Shown one piece after another: positions 19,522 through 32,142 of a stretch of DNA of 64,000 nt (its first letter is position 1; each line of letters starts with the position of its first letter). The notes beneath the pieces were generated by a model, which saw only the letters and a program-made list of their open reading frames with translations, was not told the DNA's origin and made no database searches. Both the position numbers and the translations under genes were made by a program. Source of the stretch: Limnanthes douglasii subsp. nivea (Eukaryota > Streptophyta > Magnoliopsida > Brassicales > Limnanthaceae); NCBI GenBank assembly GCA_036936605.1, contig JAUPFV010000002.1, forward strand, positions 164,850,813 through 164,914,812, read 5' to 3'.

Positions 19522-21060
19522 TAGTTTTAAAAGTATAAATGGAGGTTTATAGTTATTGAAGATAATATATTCCGAATTAGTTCGACAGTATTTTAAACAC
19601 GGTTAGGATGCTACAGGATCTAGGGTAGACCCATAACTAAAATTAAGAGTACGTAAAAAACATAACAAAAAATAAATATTTGAGTATTATATAATAAAAA
19701 TATACTAATGTTTCAATTACAATTCAAAACGAATATTTATTTATTGTCCAAACATAAATGCATTCTCTTATTACTCATTGAAAGTGTTTGATAATTTGGA
19801 TGATACTTAAGAATTTAAATTATTTTTCGAGGATCTAACTCCAAATATCACCATATTTGAATATTATATTTGAAGATGATGGAACACTTGTCGAAGGAGT
19901 TAGATCCTCATATTTGAATATTATACTTGTCGAAGGAGTTAAATTAATAAATTTATATAAATCATTCATGTGTAAGTATTTTATTTAAATATAATTATTT
20001 AATTAATAAATTTGGTATAAAATATTATTTAAACCCATGACCTAGAGTAAAAGTACAAAGGTCTTTACCACTATTCTAAATCTTTTGTTAAGATTCACTG
20101 TATGCCATGACATATTTAGCTACCGTATAAATCCACCCCGAATTTTTATTTCATCAAACGGAACCTTCTTAATTAACTAACTAAAAACTATTTTTAATAC
20201 ATTTCCATTTTTAATATTTTTCAAAATCTATAAACTAAAACATATATTCTAATTAAAATTTAACTAAAAATAATTTTATTATGATTTCGAATCTCTTCTT
20301 TCTCAAGAGAGCCATATATCCTCACATACTAAATTAATTTTAACTATAAGTGTTATTATGATTAATAATATAAAAAATAAAAAAATTAGGTTATATTTGA
20401 ATTTAATTAATTACATTTTTATAATTTTAAATAAATATATATATATATATATATATATAACGATATTTGGATATTTTTCCATTCGTTACGATGAAGCCAA
20501 AAAGGAGGAAGCTTAAAAAGAAGCAAAAGTGAATAGAGAATAATAATTGTGACTTATCGATAAGATGTTCCAAAAATCTATTAAGCTAATTTTTTATATA
20601 ATTAATTATTATTACTATTTATGATATATGTAAAAATTTGATTGGAGAAAATTCTAGGATATTACACAATGAGTGAGACGTTTTATTTCTGTATATATCC
20701 TTTTTTCTACTATCACTTTTTTATAAACTATTTGAATTCATTTCCCAAATCAACCATCCTTTTATCGTTTAAAAGCAATATATTCGGTTTCAAAGAAAGT
20801 ATCGATCAGTTTCCGACAACATTTACGTTAAAACAATAAAAAATTATATTTGCGATCATTTTTTTAAATTCGAGTTTAATTTTTTGTTTTTGATAAAACT
20901 AGAGTTTTAAAATGAACTTTTGATTTTTTTCATTCTTAGGTAGAATACATATCATCATCTTCTCCATCTGTATTCTATTGTGATATTGTTAGTTGTTAGT
21001 TTTGCATAATATAATTACTATTGTATCTCATCTATCAACCTCTATAACTACGTTTCCACT
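19522..21060. other. AT-rich intergenic sequence
   Basis: No convincing coding sequence. It contains an (AT)n run at about 20434-20459 and many homopolymer-rich stretches. I see no element ends. Confidence 0.5.
20434..20459. repeat. (AT)n microsatellite
   Basis: About 12 AT units. Confidence 0.9.
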
Positions 21061-21189
21061 ATTTGTTTACCCGTGTCTCGCTAAAGAGAGACACGAGACA
21101 CACATTGCTCGATTCTAAGTAGTTTTAAAATAATTACTGCAAAACAGAATTCCAAAATATATTTCTAGACTTCACATCAACCCAAGCTT

Positions 21190-22580
21190 CAAAATAAATT
21201 TTTTCAGTCCCGCACTTATAAATAATATGTCCATCATATGTGGTCCTGTATGACAGCATGACGTCACATTATTTTTGTGTCCAGTCCCGTATTAACTTTG
21301 TAACTAATCATCATGATTGCACATCCATTATCATGTACATGGTTTCCCATCATTTACATGGTCGCGCATCTATTACAATTTGAATGCTTTCACATAATTT
21401 ATGTGGTTGCATATCTATCATGATACATGGTTTCATTTATTTTACAAAGTTTCATATCTATCAACATTTAAATGTTCTGCATCATTTTTCTGGCCTGACA
21501 TGCATTTTCTTGTCGCTTATTAGTTAAACATATATGGTCTCTCATCTACTTAGAGATTAATCTAGTAATTTTTACATGAAAAATACCGCAAAAGCTTGTT
21601 TTTAAGATCATGCACGACTGCACTAATAAAACAGATGAAAAAAACAAAAATAAAACAAGAACACATTGACGATATAAAACAAACACCTTTTTATTCTCTT
21701 CTAAAAGGAACACACTAGCTGAGAAAAGAAAACACTCCTCCAAAAAATAATTGAGATGTTATAGTGAAAATAATAAAAACATATGATGATAAAAAATAAG
21801 TCTTCAAATTAGGCACAAAGTTGGTACCACTTACAACCAATGACATCAAGATTATATTTAGTTTAAAGCATGGATAAGAACACATAACGTTAAACAACAA
21901 TTTTTTTGAACTATGATATTTAGAATAGAAGAAGAAGAAAAATAAGAATCAAAGATTGTCAAAACATACTTTTCTAATAAAATATAAGAAAAGTAAAAAA
22001 AACCCGCGTAAAACTGATTACAAATAGAATGATAAAGGTATGCAATTCCATATTTTGTTACATATTTTTACACTATTATAAATATCCCGCACATATGATA
22101 TATTACTTGTTCATCCATCTATAAAATAATATCAATGTTCCACGTCTGTCATGTATTACTTGTCCAGTATCTATCATTAAATAGAATACCCCACGTATAT
22201 AATGCCTTCCACATGTTCGGCATTAAAATGTCATTAAAATGTAGGCATTTATCATGGAATACACAACTATTTGTCAAGAAGATCAATTGAAAGTAAAATA
22301 CCAAGATGCTACAAATGACTGGGTCTTGAGGGCAAACAAAAAATTAAATTTGATTGATGCTCAAAAGGATATCACAAATGAACATCTATCTATATTGCGT
22401 TTTGTCTAGTTTTTTTTATAATATCTATGTCTTACATGTATCTTTTAATATACTGCATTGCATTACCATTTAATTCACTATCTCACATTTATCATTTAAT
22501 TCACTATCTCGCGTTTATCATTTAATTCGATGTCATGCGCCTATCTTTTAATAAATTATCTTGATATATGTCATTTACTT
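21190..22580. repeat. Degenerate tandem phrases of about 26-30 bp
   Basis: Recurring phrases around CATCTATCAT and CATATCTATCA (21190-21540, 22050-22200). The clearest block is 22475-22560, with ATTTAATTCACTATCTC repeated at a 26-bp spacing. Similar phrases occur at 43640-43870 and 45000-45130 beside a MULE remnant. Possibly subterminal repeats of a DNA transposon; that is inference. Confidence 0.5.
22254..22409 (+). CDS. Small ORF, 51 aa, unknown
   Basis: ATG to TAG, containing ICQEDQLKVKYQDATNDWVL and LNLIDAQKDITNEHL. It is charged and likely helical. It stands out from AT-rich flanks by protein-like composition, but has no recognised domain and may be chance or a transposon fragment. Confidence 0.25.
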   Translation: MEYTTICQEDQLKVKYQDATNDWVLRANKKLNLIDAQKDITNEHLSILRFV

Positions 22581-22939
22581 AAATATTTCAAAAACATTTG
22601 TAGGTTATGGAAGGAGATAAAAACCGAAACTAGTTAGTAACATTTGATTTGATAAAAGTAGATAAGTAGATATATTCATGATTACTGTGGCAATAACTAC
22701 AACATTCACCAAAAGAGAAGAATTTTTTTTTTTAATTATTGTGTATGGCTAAAAAAAAGCTGGCTATAAATTCAGTTTATACTTTCATTAGGCTTTCATA
22801 AAGAAAAAACTTTGTTATTTGAAAATAGATCCTATAATTGAATATTCTTTGGATGATAAATCCATTTATGATGATTTTCCCCACTTAAGTTATCACCAGA
22901 AATAAAAGAAACTAACAACAACCAAAGAATACCCTTAAT

Positions 22940-23990
22940 CTTTTGATGATGATGAGATTTTCTCTGTTGCTCATGAACAAATTTCTGGAGATGAAGAGTA
23001 CCCAAATGAATTTCATATTGGTGCTCATAGAAATAAATTTCATATTGGTGCTCATAAAAATGAATTTCAAATTTCTGGAGATGAAGAGTACCCAAATTAT
23101 CTTGTGTTTCTAAGTTCATCCACACCAAAATCTCAACAGCCTTTATTAACAAATCTTTCGCCATCAACACTTCATAATTCCTCTCCAGCTCCTTGTGGTT
23201 CCATAACTGCATCTCGTCGAACAAATAGTAAAGTTACTCAGAGTATATCCACTGAAAGACAATCAGAAGAAACTGCATCACCTATTAGTGTTGATCCACT
23301 TCGGACCTCATGCTAAGAAACACCTCAGATTCAATCGAAAACTCACGTCTCTCTAAATCTTCATGTAAAAATGAAAACATTCATAGCCATGAGAGATAAT
23401 GATGTTCTCAACACTTCACCAAATACTTCTCAAAACCTTGTAGATAACTCCACACCACTATCTCCTCCCACGAGGGATATTGTTGATACTATCGTGAAGT
23501 CACAACAAATTCCATCGAATACTCAAGAAGAAAACCCAGTCTCAACCTCCAACCCGTCTCGACTAATAGATGAAGGTTCTGATGAAGAAGCTGATTCAGA
23601 AGCTACTCATTCTAACAGTGGGGCTAAATAAAGTGGAGCCGTGTCTGATAGAGAAGACGACGCCTCGAAACAATGAGTAGTTAAAAAGAAAGGAAAAGCT
23701 CCAGTTGTTATTCCCAAGGACATTGATGCCTCAATTAGTGTCAACCTAAAAACACTCCTCCCCAAATATGGTATGACGCTAAAAAATGTACCATACATAT
23801 ACTATCACGAAGCTCAAGATGATCGTCTTAAAAAATAATAAAGAATGGCAGATAACATTACACTTCGATTGTCAAAAGAAGGGGAGACTCCACTTGACTA
23901 TTGAGCAAATAAAATGGTGGTCCATCCAGAGATCATCATTTGGGGTCTTCCCTACACAAGCAACACCAAATATTTGGTTCGCTTGTAACA
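22940..23990 (+). pseudogene. Decayed acidic ORF of unknown origin
   Basis: Readable plus-strand protein across several stops: DDDEIFSVAHEQISGDEEYPN, a serine/threonine-rich stretch, NPSRLIDEGSDEEADSEATH, KKKGKAPVVIPKDID, LKTLLPKYGMTLKNVPYIYY and possibly ITLRLSKEGETPLDY. Within it a 30-bp perfect direct repeat (22978-23007 and 23068-23097) brackets two copies of EFHIGAH/KFHIGAH. Adjacent to the left end of element A. It could be a remnant of that element's own extra ORF or of a different transposon. No family recognised. Confidence 0.4.
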
Positions 23991-25319
23991 CTTGGAAAAA
24001 AAGGAAAACACTTGTAAGAAAACCTCAAAATAAATCGATTAAGGGCAACCAATCTTCATATTAAGATTTGCATCTCCTTAGTAGTCCGAGGTGATGTCAT
24101 TGAGACTAAAGCCTTCAACTACTCTGGATCATCCTCTATCCTTTTTTCACTAATAATATACCCCAAGAAATTCCCCAATCGAACTCCAAAGGTACATTTC
24201 TCAGGATTTAGCTTTAATCGAATAAAACTTAAATTTAAAAAAGTTTCCTCTAAATCCTCCAAGTGCCTATCATCAACTGGACTTTTAACCAACATATCAT
24301 CAATATATACCTCCATATTTCTCCCAATCTGAGAGCAAAAGCTTCACCAGCCTTTGATATGTTGATCCACTATTCTTCCACCCAAATGGCAAAAACCTAT
24401 ACCAATATAAGCCTCAATCAATGCTAAATGTAGTGATTTCTTGGTCTTATGGATTCATCGGAATCTGCTTGTACCCTGCAGAAGCATCCATAAAAGACAA
24501 AATTTTATTTCCTAAAGTAGAATAAACCAACTTATCTGTTTAAGGAAGAAGAAATAGATCTTTAGGGCAGGCTAAATTCTAATCTGTGAAGTCAACACAC
24601 ATTCTCAATTTACCATTCTTATTTTAAACCAAAACTAGGTTTGTTGTCCATAAAGGATAATGTGCCTCCTTAATATGTCCGGCCCTAGTCAAACGATCCA
24701 CTCTACAACAATAGTCTATGATTTTTCATCAGAAAAAGCACGTCTTTTATGAATATCCTGATTGATCCTCAGATTTATAGCCAAGCTATGTACATCAGTT
24801 GAAACCCCCACTACATCCTCTGTTTTCCAAGCAAAAATATCCAAATTAGCAAACAAAAATTGTAATAATTGTTGATACAAAGTTGGTGACAGTAATGTCC
24901 CTATTCGAAGAATCTTTCCATTTGGAAAATAATACTGTTCTATACCTTAACTCACTATTAGAGAACATGTGGTTTCCCTCAGATCATCAATTCCTTCTGC
25001 TTCTTCTGAGGTCAACCCCCTTGATTGATATTCAGCCATTCAGACTTCAGTGTTAGGACCTAAGATCCGAAAACCTGTTGCATAACATACTCTGACTACC
25101 TTTTGAACACTTCAGACCACGCCAACACAGTCTCCGATGACATACTTCAAACATTGATGAACGATGGAAACAACTACATACATCCTCGAAAGCCAAGATC
25201 TCCCAAAAATTGCATTATTGTTGGTCGGATAATCCATTTCCATGAATAAAACTTGAAACTTCTTTTTAAAAATGCATTTTCCCCAAAACCACTTTGCCCT
25301 CGAATTCTCCAATTACCTG
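23990..25319 (-). pseudogene. Element A, left part: protease end and reverse transcriptase
   Basis: Minus-strand Tat-type pol. From the right: protease end (VIGEFEGKVVLGKMHF, NAIFGRSWLSRMYVVVSI), a linker, then RT with MEVYIDDMLVKSPVDD, FLGYIISEKRIEDDPE and a decayed RLVALNRF. It continues directly from 32756-33032 once element B is removed. RT breaks off near 23990; RNase H and integrase are missing. Multiple stops. Confidence 0.82.
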
Positions 25320-25925
25320 TGATAAGGGGGTAATCACCGTACGAAGAGAATAGACGCAGACAACCGAGCCGAACAGAACACCAGCCGAGTTGATCGTGAA
25401 TATAAAAGGAGTTATAAATAAAGTCGAACCATTCAGTTGGTAGACCTCGTCTAACAGGAAAAGGCGCAAAGAAAAGTCGTAAGAAGACAATCAGGCCTTG
25501 GCCTAGGCCAGAAAAATGATAAGAAAAAGATAACACCAAACATAAGTGCGATCGTCAAATAGGATCTCAGATTCCCCTATGAAAGAAACCGACAACGAGC
25601 GTTGCCAAGAAGAAGAGGGTTAGACGAGCACCCAAGATAGTAAGCAAGTACAACCGATCGAGCTCCTCACATAATAAATGATAGTCAATATAACGGATTA
25701 GGGACCAGAACAGAAGAATCAATCAAACCATTTATGTAATGGAATTAGTTCCATAATATATATTTAATCAATACGTGTGATTAATATAGTCAAGTAGTGG
25801 ACTAATGGGGGATAAATGTTATAAGAAGTATAAATAACGAGATAGAACCTGGATGAATGTAATTTCTCTCTTCTTTGGCAATATAATTTACTACTTGAGA
25901 GCTCACTTTGTTATTTCCTGTAACA
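25320..25925 (+). repeat. 5' LTR of element B
   Basis: Homologous to 32143-32755; the two differ by scattered substitutions and small indels, so the element is older than copies 2 and 3 or has decayed faster. It contains AAGTATAAATAACG near 25829, a probable TATA box. Confidence 0.88.
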
Positions 25926-25929
25926 AATT

Positions 25930-25946
25930 TGGCTCTGTCTGTAGGA
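25930..25946 (+). other. Primer-binding site of element B
   Basis: TGGCTCTGTCTGTAGGAA just after the LTR resembles the TGGCGCCGTCTGTGGGAA site common in plant gypsy elements, with changes. Confidence 0.6.
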
Positions 25947-25949
25947 AAG

Positions 25950-26935
25950 TTAACAAAGCATCAAAAAGTAAGGAAACCATAGTAGTAACAAGGTTATGGA
26001 TTGAGAGGGAGAACCCAGAATTGAGCAAGGAAACTGTAGATCGGAGAGTTGGAGAAAATCGGCTGGTAAGACTACACACGACAAATCCCACCACAACCTT
26101 CGGCCCGGAAGCTACGATTACAGCTCCAACTGCACCCATGGAACACGTCGCACAAGTGATACAACCAACGACCGTCACGGGACAAGAGATCAACCCCGTC
26201 GGATTGGTGACAACCTTTGTCAGGCTAGAGGTCCCCATTGAGAATCCAATGGTAGCACCGACCTTCTGACAACTAGAGCAACAACTCCAAAATATTCATC
26301 ACGAGCAACTCAAGGTGGCGTGCGAGCAAGACGCTTGAGAGCAGGCGATACATGCAACCCTAACAAAGATGAATGATGCACTCAACATACTAATTGCTAA
26401 GACAAAGAGGACAAGTCGAGCTAATCATCCGTCCGGACCCGATGCAAGCCGCATCAACAGAGGAGATCACTCGTCCAAACTTGATTACAAGAAAGAGGGA
26501 GAGGGCGATAGTGGAAGTAGAAAGCAGTCTAAAGAAACTGAAGCGAGGAGTGAAGTCCATTGCACCGCTTCTAAGCGGGCTATGGACGAAGCTGCCGTTT
26601 ACTACAATCAGGTAAGGCCTCAAATGTTGAATTATATCCTTAAAGAGTTGTCTTTTGTCGAAAAAATCTTGGAGGCCCAATTTCCAAGGAAATTCGATCC
26701 TTTCCGGATGGAGGCCTATGACGGAACGGCAACACAAAGACGCACCTCGAACAGTTCCACAATATGATGATGGCGCTCAATCCCAATGACGTCATGTTAT
26801 GTAGAGCACCCTCGATGACTCTTAAGGGAAACACCATGGATTGGTTAAGTAGTCTTCCCAAAGGCTCATAGTTAATGGGGAACTCGTTCAATTTATCAAA
26901 ATAAAAGCCTACTAGAGGCGACGCGAGCAAAGAGA
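25950..26935 (+). pseudogene. Gag of element B
   Basis: Gag core motifs appear at the end: FPRKFDPFRMEAYDGTA, then across a frameshift THLEQFHNMMMALNPNDVM and MDWLSSLPKGS. The N-terminal part is basic and Pro/Thr-rich. Stops near 26268 and 26337 and the frameshift near 26735 make it non-functional. The coding stretch ends where the internal deletion to RT begins (about 26935-27100). Confidence 0.75.
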
Positions 26936-27099
26936 GGAGTCAGAACTGGTCGTCGAGGAAACAACTAGCAACGATTCCTAACGACTGCTTAAAAGGAAAT
27001 TATAAATCGTTACCTAAGCGAAACATTCGACCTCTGGTGAGCACCTTCTCGATTATGTCTGGTGGTGCCTTCTCTGGTTGCTATGCCTCCCTTAGATCA

Positions 27100-27740
27100 T
27101 CCACGGACTCGGTTGAGAGAGTTGCAAGACCCTCGATTTCTCGGGTATGTTGTCAGCAAGAAGAGGATTGAGGACGACCCGGTACAGTTACAAGCGGTTA
27201 TCCGGATGGAACCACCACAAAACATCAACGAAGTCCAGTGTCTTACCGGGTGCCTTGCAGCACTTTCACGCTTCATCTCAAAAGTATTCGAAAATATTCA
27301 CCATTTTTTGAGGTATTGCAGGACGCTAAGAAGTATCAATGGACCAAGGAGTGCAATAAGGCATTTACCGAACACAAGAATTATCTGATGTCACTGAAAA
27401 TACTATCTGCGCCCACTGTGGGAGAATCATTATTCCTCTATCTGTCGGTTTTCATAATTTTTTGTCAGTGCGGTCTTAGTAAAAGAGCAAAAAGGAGTTC
27501 ATCATCCTGTATATTATGCTAGCAAGATGTTAATGGATGCAGAAACTAGGTACCTCAATTTAGAAAAACTTGCATTGGGATTGGTCGCACTCGTGTGGAA
27601 AATACGCCCCTATTCTCAGGATCATACGATCAAAAGTGTTGTTGATTGGAGGGAACCTTATTTGCTCTATTTTAACTATGATATTCTCCCAAATAAGAAG
27701 TATACTGCTCAGATACTTCAAACACGAGTTGCCAAATAAG
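27100..27740 (+). pseudogene. RT C-terminus and RNase H of element B
   Basis: Starts inside RT with FLGYVVSKKRIEDDPVQLQ and NINEVQCLTGCLAALSRFI. RNase H continues with KKYQWTKECNKAF, LFLYLSV and LNLEKLALGLVALVWKIRPY. The catalytic YxDD half of RT is deleted. Frameshifts near 27260 and 27480. Confidence 0.8.
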
Positions 27741-28822
27741 GCGTTTTAGATAGATTTTTGTATCGAAAAAGCACCACCCGACCCATGCTCAGATGTTTGA
27801 GCCGAGCAAAAGCAACCACAGTTCTGCACGACCTGTATAGTGGAGAGGCAGGAGCACATTACGGTTACCAAAGTCTAATCTGATAGTACTTACTCGTCGG
27901 CTATTATTGGCTAGATTTAGCTGTAGATGCCGAACAGTTGGTCCAACAATGCCATCCGTACCAGTAATTTACCAATACAGGGCACCTCCTAAGCGAAGCA
28001 ATAAAGTATGTACTCGTTCCCTGCCCCTTCGATAAATGGGGGATTAATTTGGTAGGACCTCTTCCTACGGCAACCGGTAAACGACAATTTCTGGTCGTCG
28101 CGGTCGATTATTTATTGAAATGGGCGGATGCAAAAGCCTTGCATCATACTCGAGCTCAAGAGATATACGATTTTGTTCACACAATGATTATCACAAGATT
28201 TGGAGTACCTCGTGTTTTGATGACTAACAATGGCCCATAATTTCAAAATGCTATAGTCACAACATTTTGCAAACGATTCAGGATAAGTCAGCATTTCTCC
28301 ATGCCCTAATACCCTCAGGCTAATAATGGTCAGGTGAAAGTTACTAACATGACTATTCTGGAGGGTATTAAAAATAAGTTGGAGAAAGTAAAAGCCAAAT
28401 GGTCGGACAAATTTCCCAAAGTATTGTGGGTCCATAGAATTACACCATGCAAAACTACCAATGATACTTCTTTTGTTTTAGTCTATGGCAGCGAAACGGT
28501 AGTCTCGGCCGAGTTCATAGTACCCAGCCACCGTGTGGCAGCCTACGACGAGGACCAAAATGATAAAGGCAGATCAGTAGAGATTGACCTCATTGAAGAG
28601 CGTTGCGATCAAGCACGAGTTCGAGAAGAGCATTACAGGAGCTTGATGAGAGGTCACTTCACCGCACGATTTAAACTTCGTAGTTTCAATGTAGGTGGCA
28701 TGGTGATGAAGAAGACCTCTCCGCGGTTACAACTGAGGAATATTATTCTAACTAGCTACGCAATGAGCTATACTAAGCTCGACCTTATAAGGACTTCTCC
28801 TAAACTGCATAAAAATAAATAA
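27741..28822 (+). pseudogene. Integrase of element B
   Basis: Zinc-finger region with LHDLYSGEAGAHYGY and QQCHPYQ. Catalytic core: VAVDYLLKWADAKAL (first D) and VLMTNNGP, where the second Asp has become Asn. The third region is HPQANGQVE-like but altered (YPQANNGQVKV). The C-terminal part includes SLMRGHFTARFKLRSFNVGG. Loss of a catalytic Asp and several stops show it is dead. Confidence 0.82.
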
Positions 28823-28985
28823 ACACATATCCGAAAAGCATTATAGCACCAGTTGGTCACCCTGCGGACCAATAAATACAATAAAGCGCCACATCACAAC
28901 AAGAACGTACCAAAATGTTTAAATTGTAATACGTCAACAGTTATGTATTAGGGGTAGCTAATGGTGAAACCTCCTATGGTAGCTT

Positions 28986-31526
28986 CTACTGACCTCTGAC
29001 GTCTTTCACCACTGGGATAACTACTTTTCTGACTTCGGGAATAAGGGAATTCACCCCTGGAATGACTACACTCATATCTTCAGGATCTTTAAACCGAGGA
29101 GCGAATTTTTTAAAGGGCCCAAGCTTCATTCCGGGGTTCAACTTCAGTAGCTCGACCACCATATCCCTTCGGCTATTTGCCACCATGTCCATAACAATCT
29201 CCATCACCTCTTTTTCTTGTTGTTCTAAGTCAGTATTTTTTCTACTCAACAACTCGTCACGCTGGTTTCTCATTTTCACCTTCAGTTCATTCTCAAAAGC
29301 CTCCATGTTCCCATTTTCTATCACAAGTCCTACAATGCGATCCGCTTACTCTTCTACCCTCCTTGACTGTGCCATCTTTTGTGCCAGCAACTCCGAGTTT
29401 TGGGACATTAGGATTTTGTTCCTATTGACAAAACCATTGTTTTATGATATTAATGTCGCGGTTTCCGGAGTTAATTCTTTGTTCTTCTGCTCACATGCCT
29501 CTCGAGCACCTCGTATTAGCATAACCTCCTTATCTAACTTCTCTTTTTCCTTAACAAAATTAGGCTTATAGGTTTGGGCCGAATCATGTGTGTGCTTATA
29601 TTGGGCGAGCTCCGTGGTCAACCCTCTAAAAGACCCAAAAAACATAGGTTTTGGTCTCAATTTTTCCATCATTTGCATGTACGCATCCGACATACGCCGA
29701 AAGGATAAGATGACTGAGTTATGGTGCATCTGCAAACAACATTTTAATCACCAGAGTAGAGTTGATGATAAATAAATGCTACTCGACACTAAAGATATAC
29801 CTCTATGGCCAGCTCCACGTGTCTTTGAAGTATATCACTCGTTTTCGTGTTATTGTAAAATGAGAGTTCAAGACACTTCTTCAATTGTTCAAACATTAGC
29901 ATGAAGGGCCTCAACATTGAAATCTTGGAAGATGGCAGCTCTTCCAACACTATGTTAGACCCACTCGGTTTAAACCCTGACCTTTTGCGGGTACATTCTC
30001 AGGCCTCATGATATTAACATGAGCTACCCCACTACCTAACTCATGTACAAAGGTTGGTCGCACTCCAGTCTTCACAAATTGCTCCATCCGGCGAGCAATA
30101 TCTTTAGGAATGTGTTTCTTAGGCTCGTGCTCACCTCCAGCACCCTCGGACTTGTATGCACTTCTGCTTGCGTTGTATCTACATTAATCATCTTGGGAGC
30201 CTTCCACCGAGTGTTCTTCGTTGTTAACAATGGGGGTTGCTCATCCTGGCCATCTGGCATTGCACCCCCATCATCTTCCTCTTCTTGTTCATCGGTTAAC
30301 TGTGGTTTCATTGTTGCTAGTGGCACTGCATCCACTATCACTCTTGAACGTTTTAATCGCGGATTCTCATTATCTTTTTCATTATCTTCATCAACACGGG
30401 ATCGCCGTGTCCGATCCAGATTGGAATTACGTTATGGAGGAGCATCCTCCTCTTTGGTAACCCCTTCAACACTTAGCGCCTCTTCCTCATTATTTGTCTG
30501 CACCTGCAAGGAGGAGGATAGTTCTGTTTCTCTTAATTTCCTACCATGAGGAATCGAAAGGAATAATATCGTACCATTCCTCTCCCCGAAGAGCTGCTCC
30601 ATCGACGCCCTTAAACGAGCAGTTGTTGCTTTCTCCCCAGTTTCAGTTATGGTTACCGTCCCGTCTGCTGCAATAGTTAGCTCCGCAATTGGCCACAACC
30701 CAGCTTGCAAATGGTTCACCTAAGTAAATAGTCGTAATGGCTCTTGCAACCACGTAGAACTTGCTAGGTTTGCAACACTGATTGTTGGATTCACAGATCC
30801 CTCGGGTAAGCCCTTTTTACGCCAATCTTGGTGTTTCCCTTCAACTGTATAACAAAATATATCAATTAGAAGCCGAACAAAAATGGTAGCAGTGCATATT
30901 TCTGCAGATATATTCCTTACATTTAGTCTTCCATCTCTATTCGAGCTGCAAATTCATTAATGCATTTTCATGCTCCCAGTTACCAGAAACAAATACAAAT
31001 GACTTTTTCCAGTTTTTGTCAGAACTAGGAAACTAAACTATTTTCTGAACTCCAGCCACTTGAGCATAGAAAAAAGGAGACTTAGCAAATTTGGTCGCAT
31101 CTATTGCCTCCAGCAGATCCGTTAAGCAAATTGGTATTTCAAGCAATGACGAGATTATTAGTATACTCAGTAGGGTCGGCCGACCATTTGCCACTAATTG
31201 AGTTGCGTATATGCCCAAGAAGCTGAAGAAGTGTCAGATTAGGCTAGGCAAAGGCAAGCGTAAACCCTATTAAAAAACGGTAGTAAACAAGCGAATCTTG
31301 TTCTCTCTCGCCTGTAAAGGATGTTCCCCAACATTTGGAACCCTAACACTCACATCATTGGGTATACCATAGCGGGCCCTAAAGCTAGTAAGGGCAGCGG
31401 TGTCAATGTGTGTATATTTATGGGCTATTTAGGAAAAGTATTTTTCTAAGAATACAGGTTTTCAATATCTGATTCCATGACCTTCACAGCTTTCTCCTTC
31501 CTCTTTACAGTCTTTTTTCGACCCAT
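28986..31526 (-). pseudogene. Antisense ORF of element B, two exons, decayed
   Basis: Runs against the element's pol, as in copies 1-3. Exon 1 (31526-30921) starts MGRKKTVKRKEK and ends with KNWKKSFVFVSGNWEHENAL, clearly matching RNWRTQFLFVSGAWENG in copies 1-3. Removing the intron at 30845-30920 gives RWKTKFEGKHQDWRKKG in frame. Exon 2 has an acidic NEEEALSVEG region and a coiled coil ending KNTDLEQQEKEVMEIVMDM. Stops and frameshifts are present. The shared domain and intron position show common ancestry of the aORFs despite strong sequence divergence. Confidence 0.72.
30845..30920 (-). other. Predicted 76-bp intron in the aORF of element B
   Basis: Donor GTAAGGAATATA and acceptor TTATACAG on the minus strand; it follows the RWK motif exactly as the copy 1-3 introns follow RWR or RWK. 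Phase 1, same as in the other copies. Confidence 0.68.
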
Positions 31527-32130
31527 CTTGTGTCTAAATCAACTGCAATGATAATGTGTGAGAAGTAAGAGTATGCAACTTGTGGAATAACTCACACCTG
31601 AACAACACTACCACTAATGAGGGTTACTCAATTCCCTATACCCGCGCAAAGAGGGTCTAGTATCAAGGTGTTTGTTATTATCAAGAGAAACCAGAGAGAA
31701 TTAGTAGAATATAATATAAGTAGTCGCCTCTAAACTCCGCTTAAGGTCTATGAAGAAGGTCATAAATTGTTTAATAAATCGGCCCACAAATTTGTATACA
31801 GACTTATGATTTGCGAAAATTAGCAAAAGAAATTTCTGACTGTTGGTTAATTGCATGCGAGGTTAATGAGAGTAAATACAACTTAACACGCCTCCAAACC
31901 GAAACCAAAGCATTTATTTTGAAAGTATAATATAAGTGTCAGATCACTCGCTTTCATGCGCTTTTAATATTTGCACGTGGTACCATCTCGTGAGTTATTC
32001 AAGAAGGCCATTATTGTACACTAACGTCATACATTAGTGTTATATATGTTAGATATCGTGAATATTCTCTTTGATTAGATTTGATTATTTAATTCAAGAA
32101 TTTTAGGAATTCGTTGCGCAATCTCTGAAC

Positions 32131-32142
32131 TAGGGGGTGCCC
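32131..32142 (+). other. Polypurine tract of element B
   Basis: AGGGGGTGCCC lies directly before the 3' LTR, a form common in plant gypsy elements. Confidence 0.65.

Noticed and set aside
21073..21101. Hairpin GTGTCTCG/CGAGACAC as a terminator or transposon end
   Set aside because: Arms are only 8 bp in AT-rich DNA, no T-run or target duplication; probably chance, although a similar GAGACAC phrase occurs near 45180.
25315..25319. Perfect target duplication for element B
   Set aside because: ACCTG and ACTGG share only three of five positions; LTR pairing and the split protease frame support the insertion instead.
29062..29571. Plus-strand ORF of 169 codons
   Set aside because: It is the complement of the coiled-coil part of the element B aORF; Ser/Phe/Leu-rich and without motifs.
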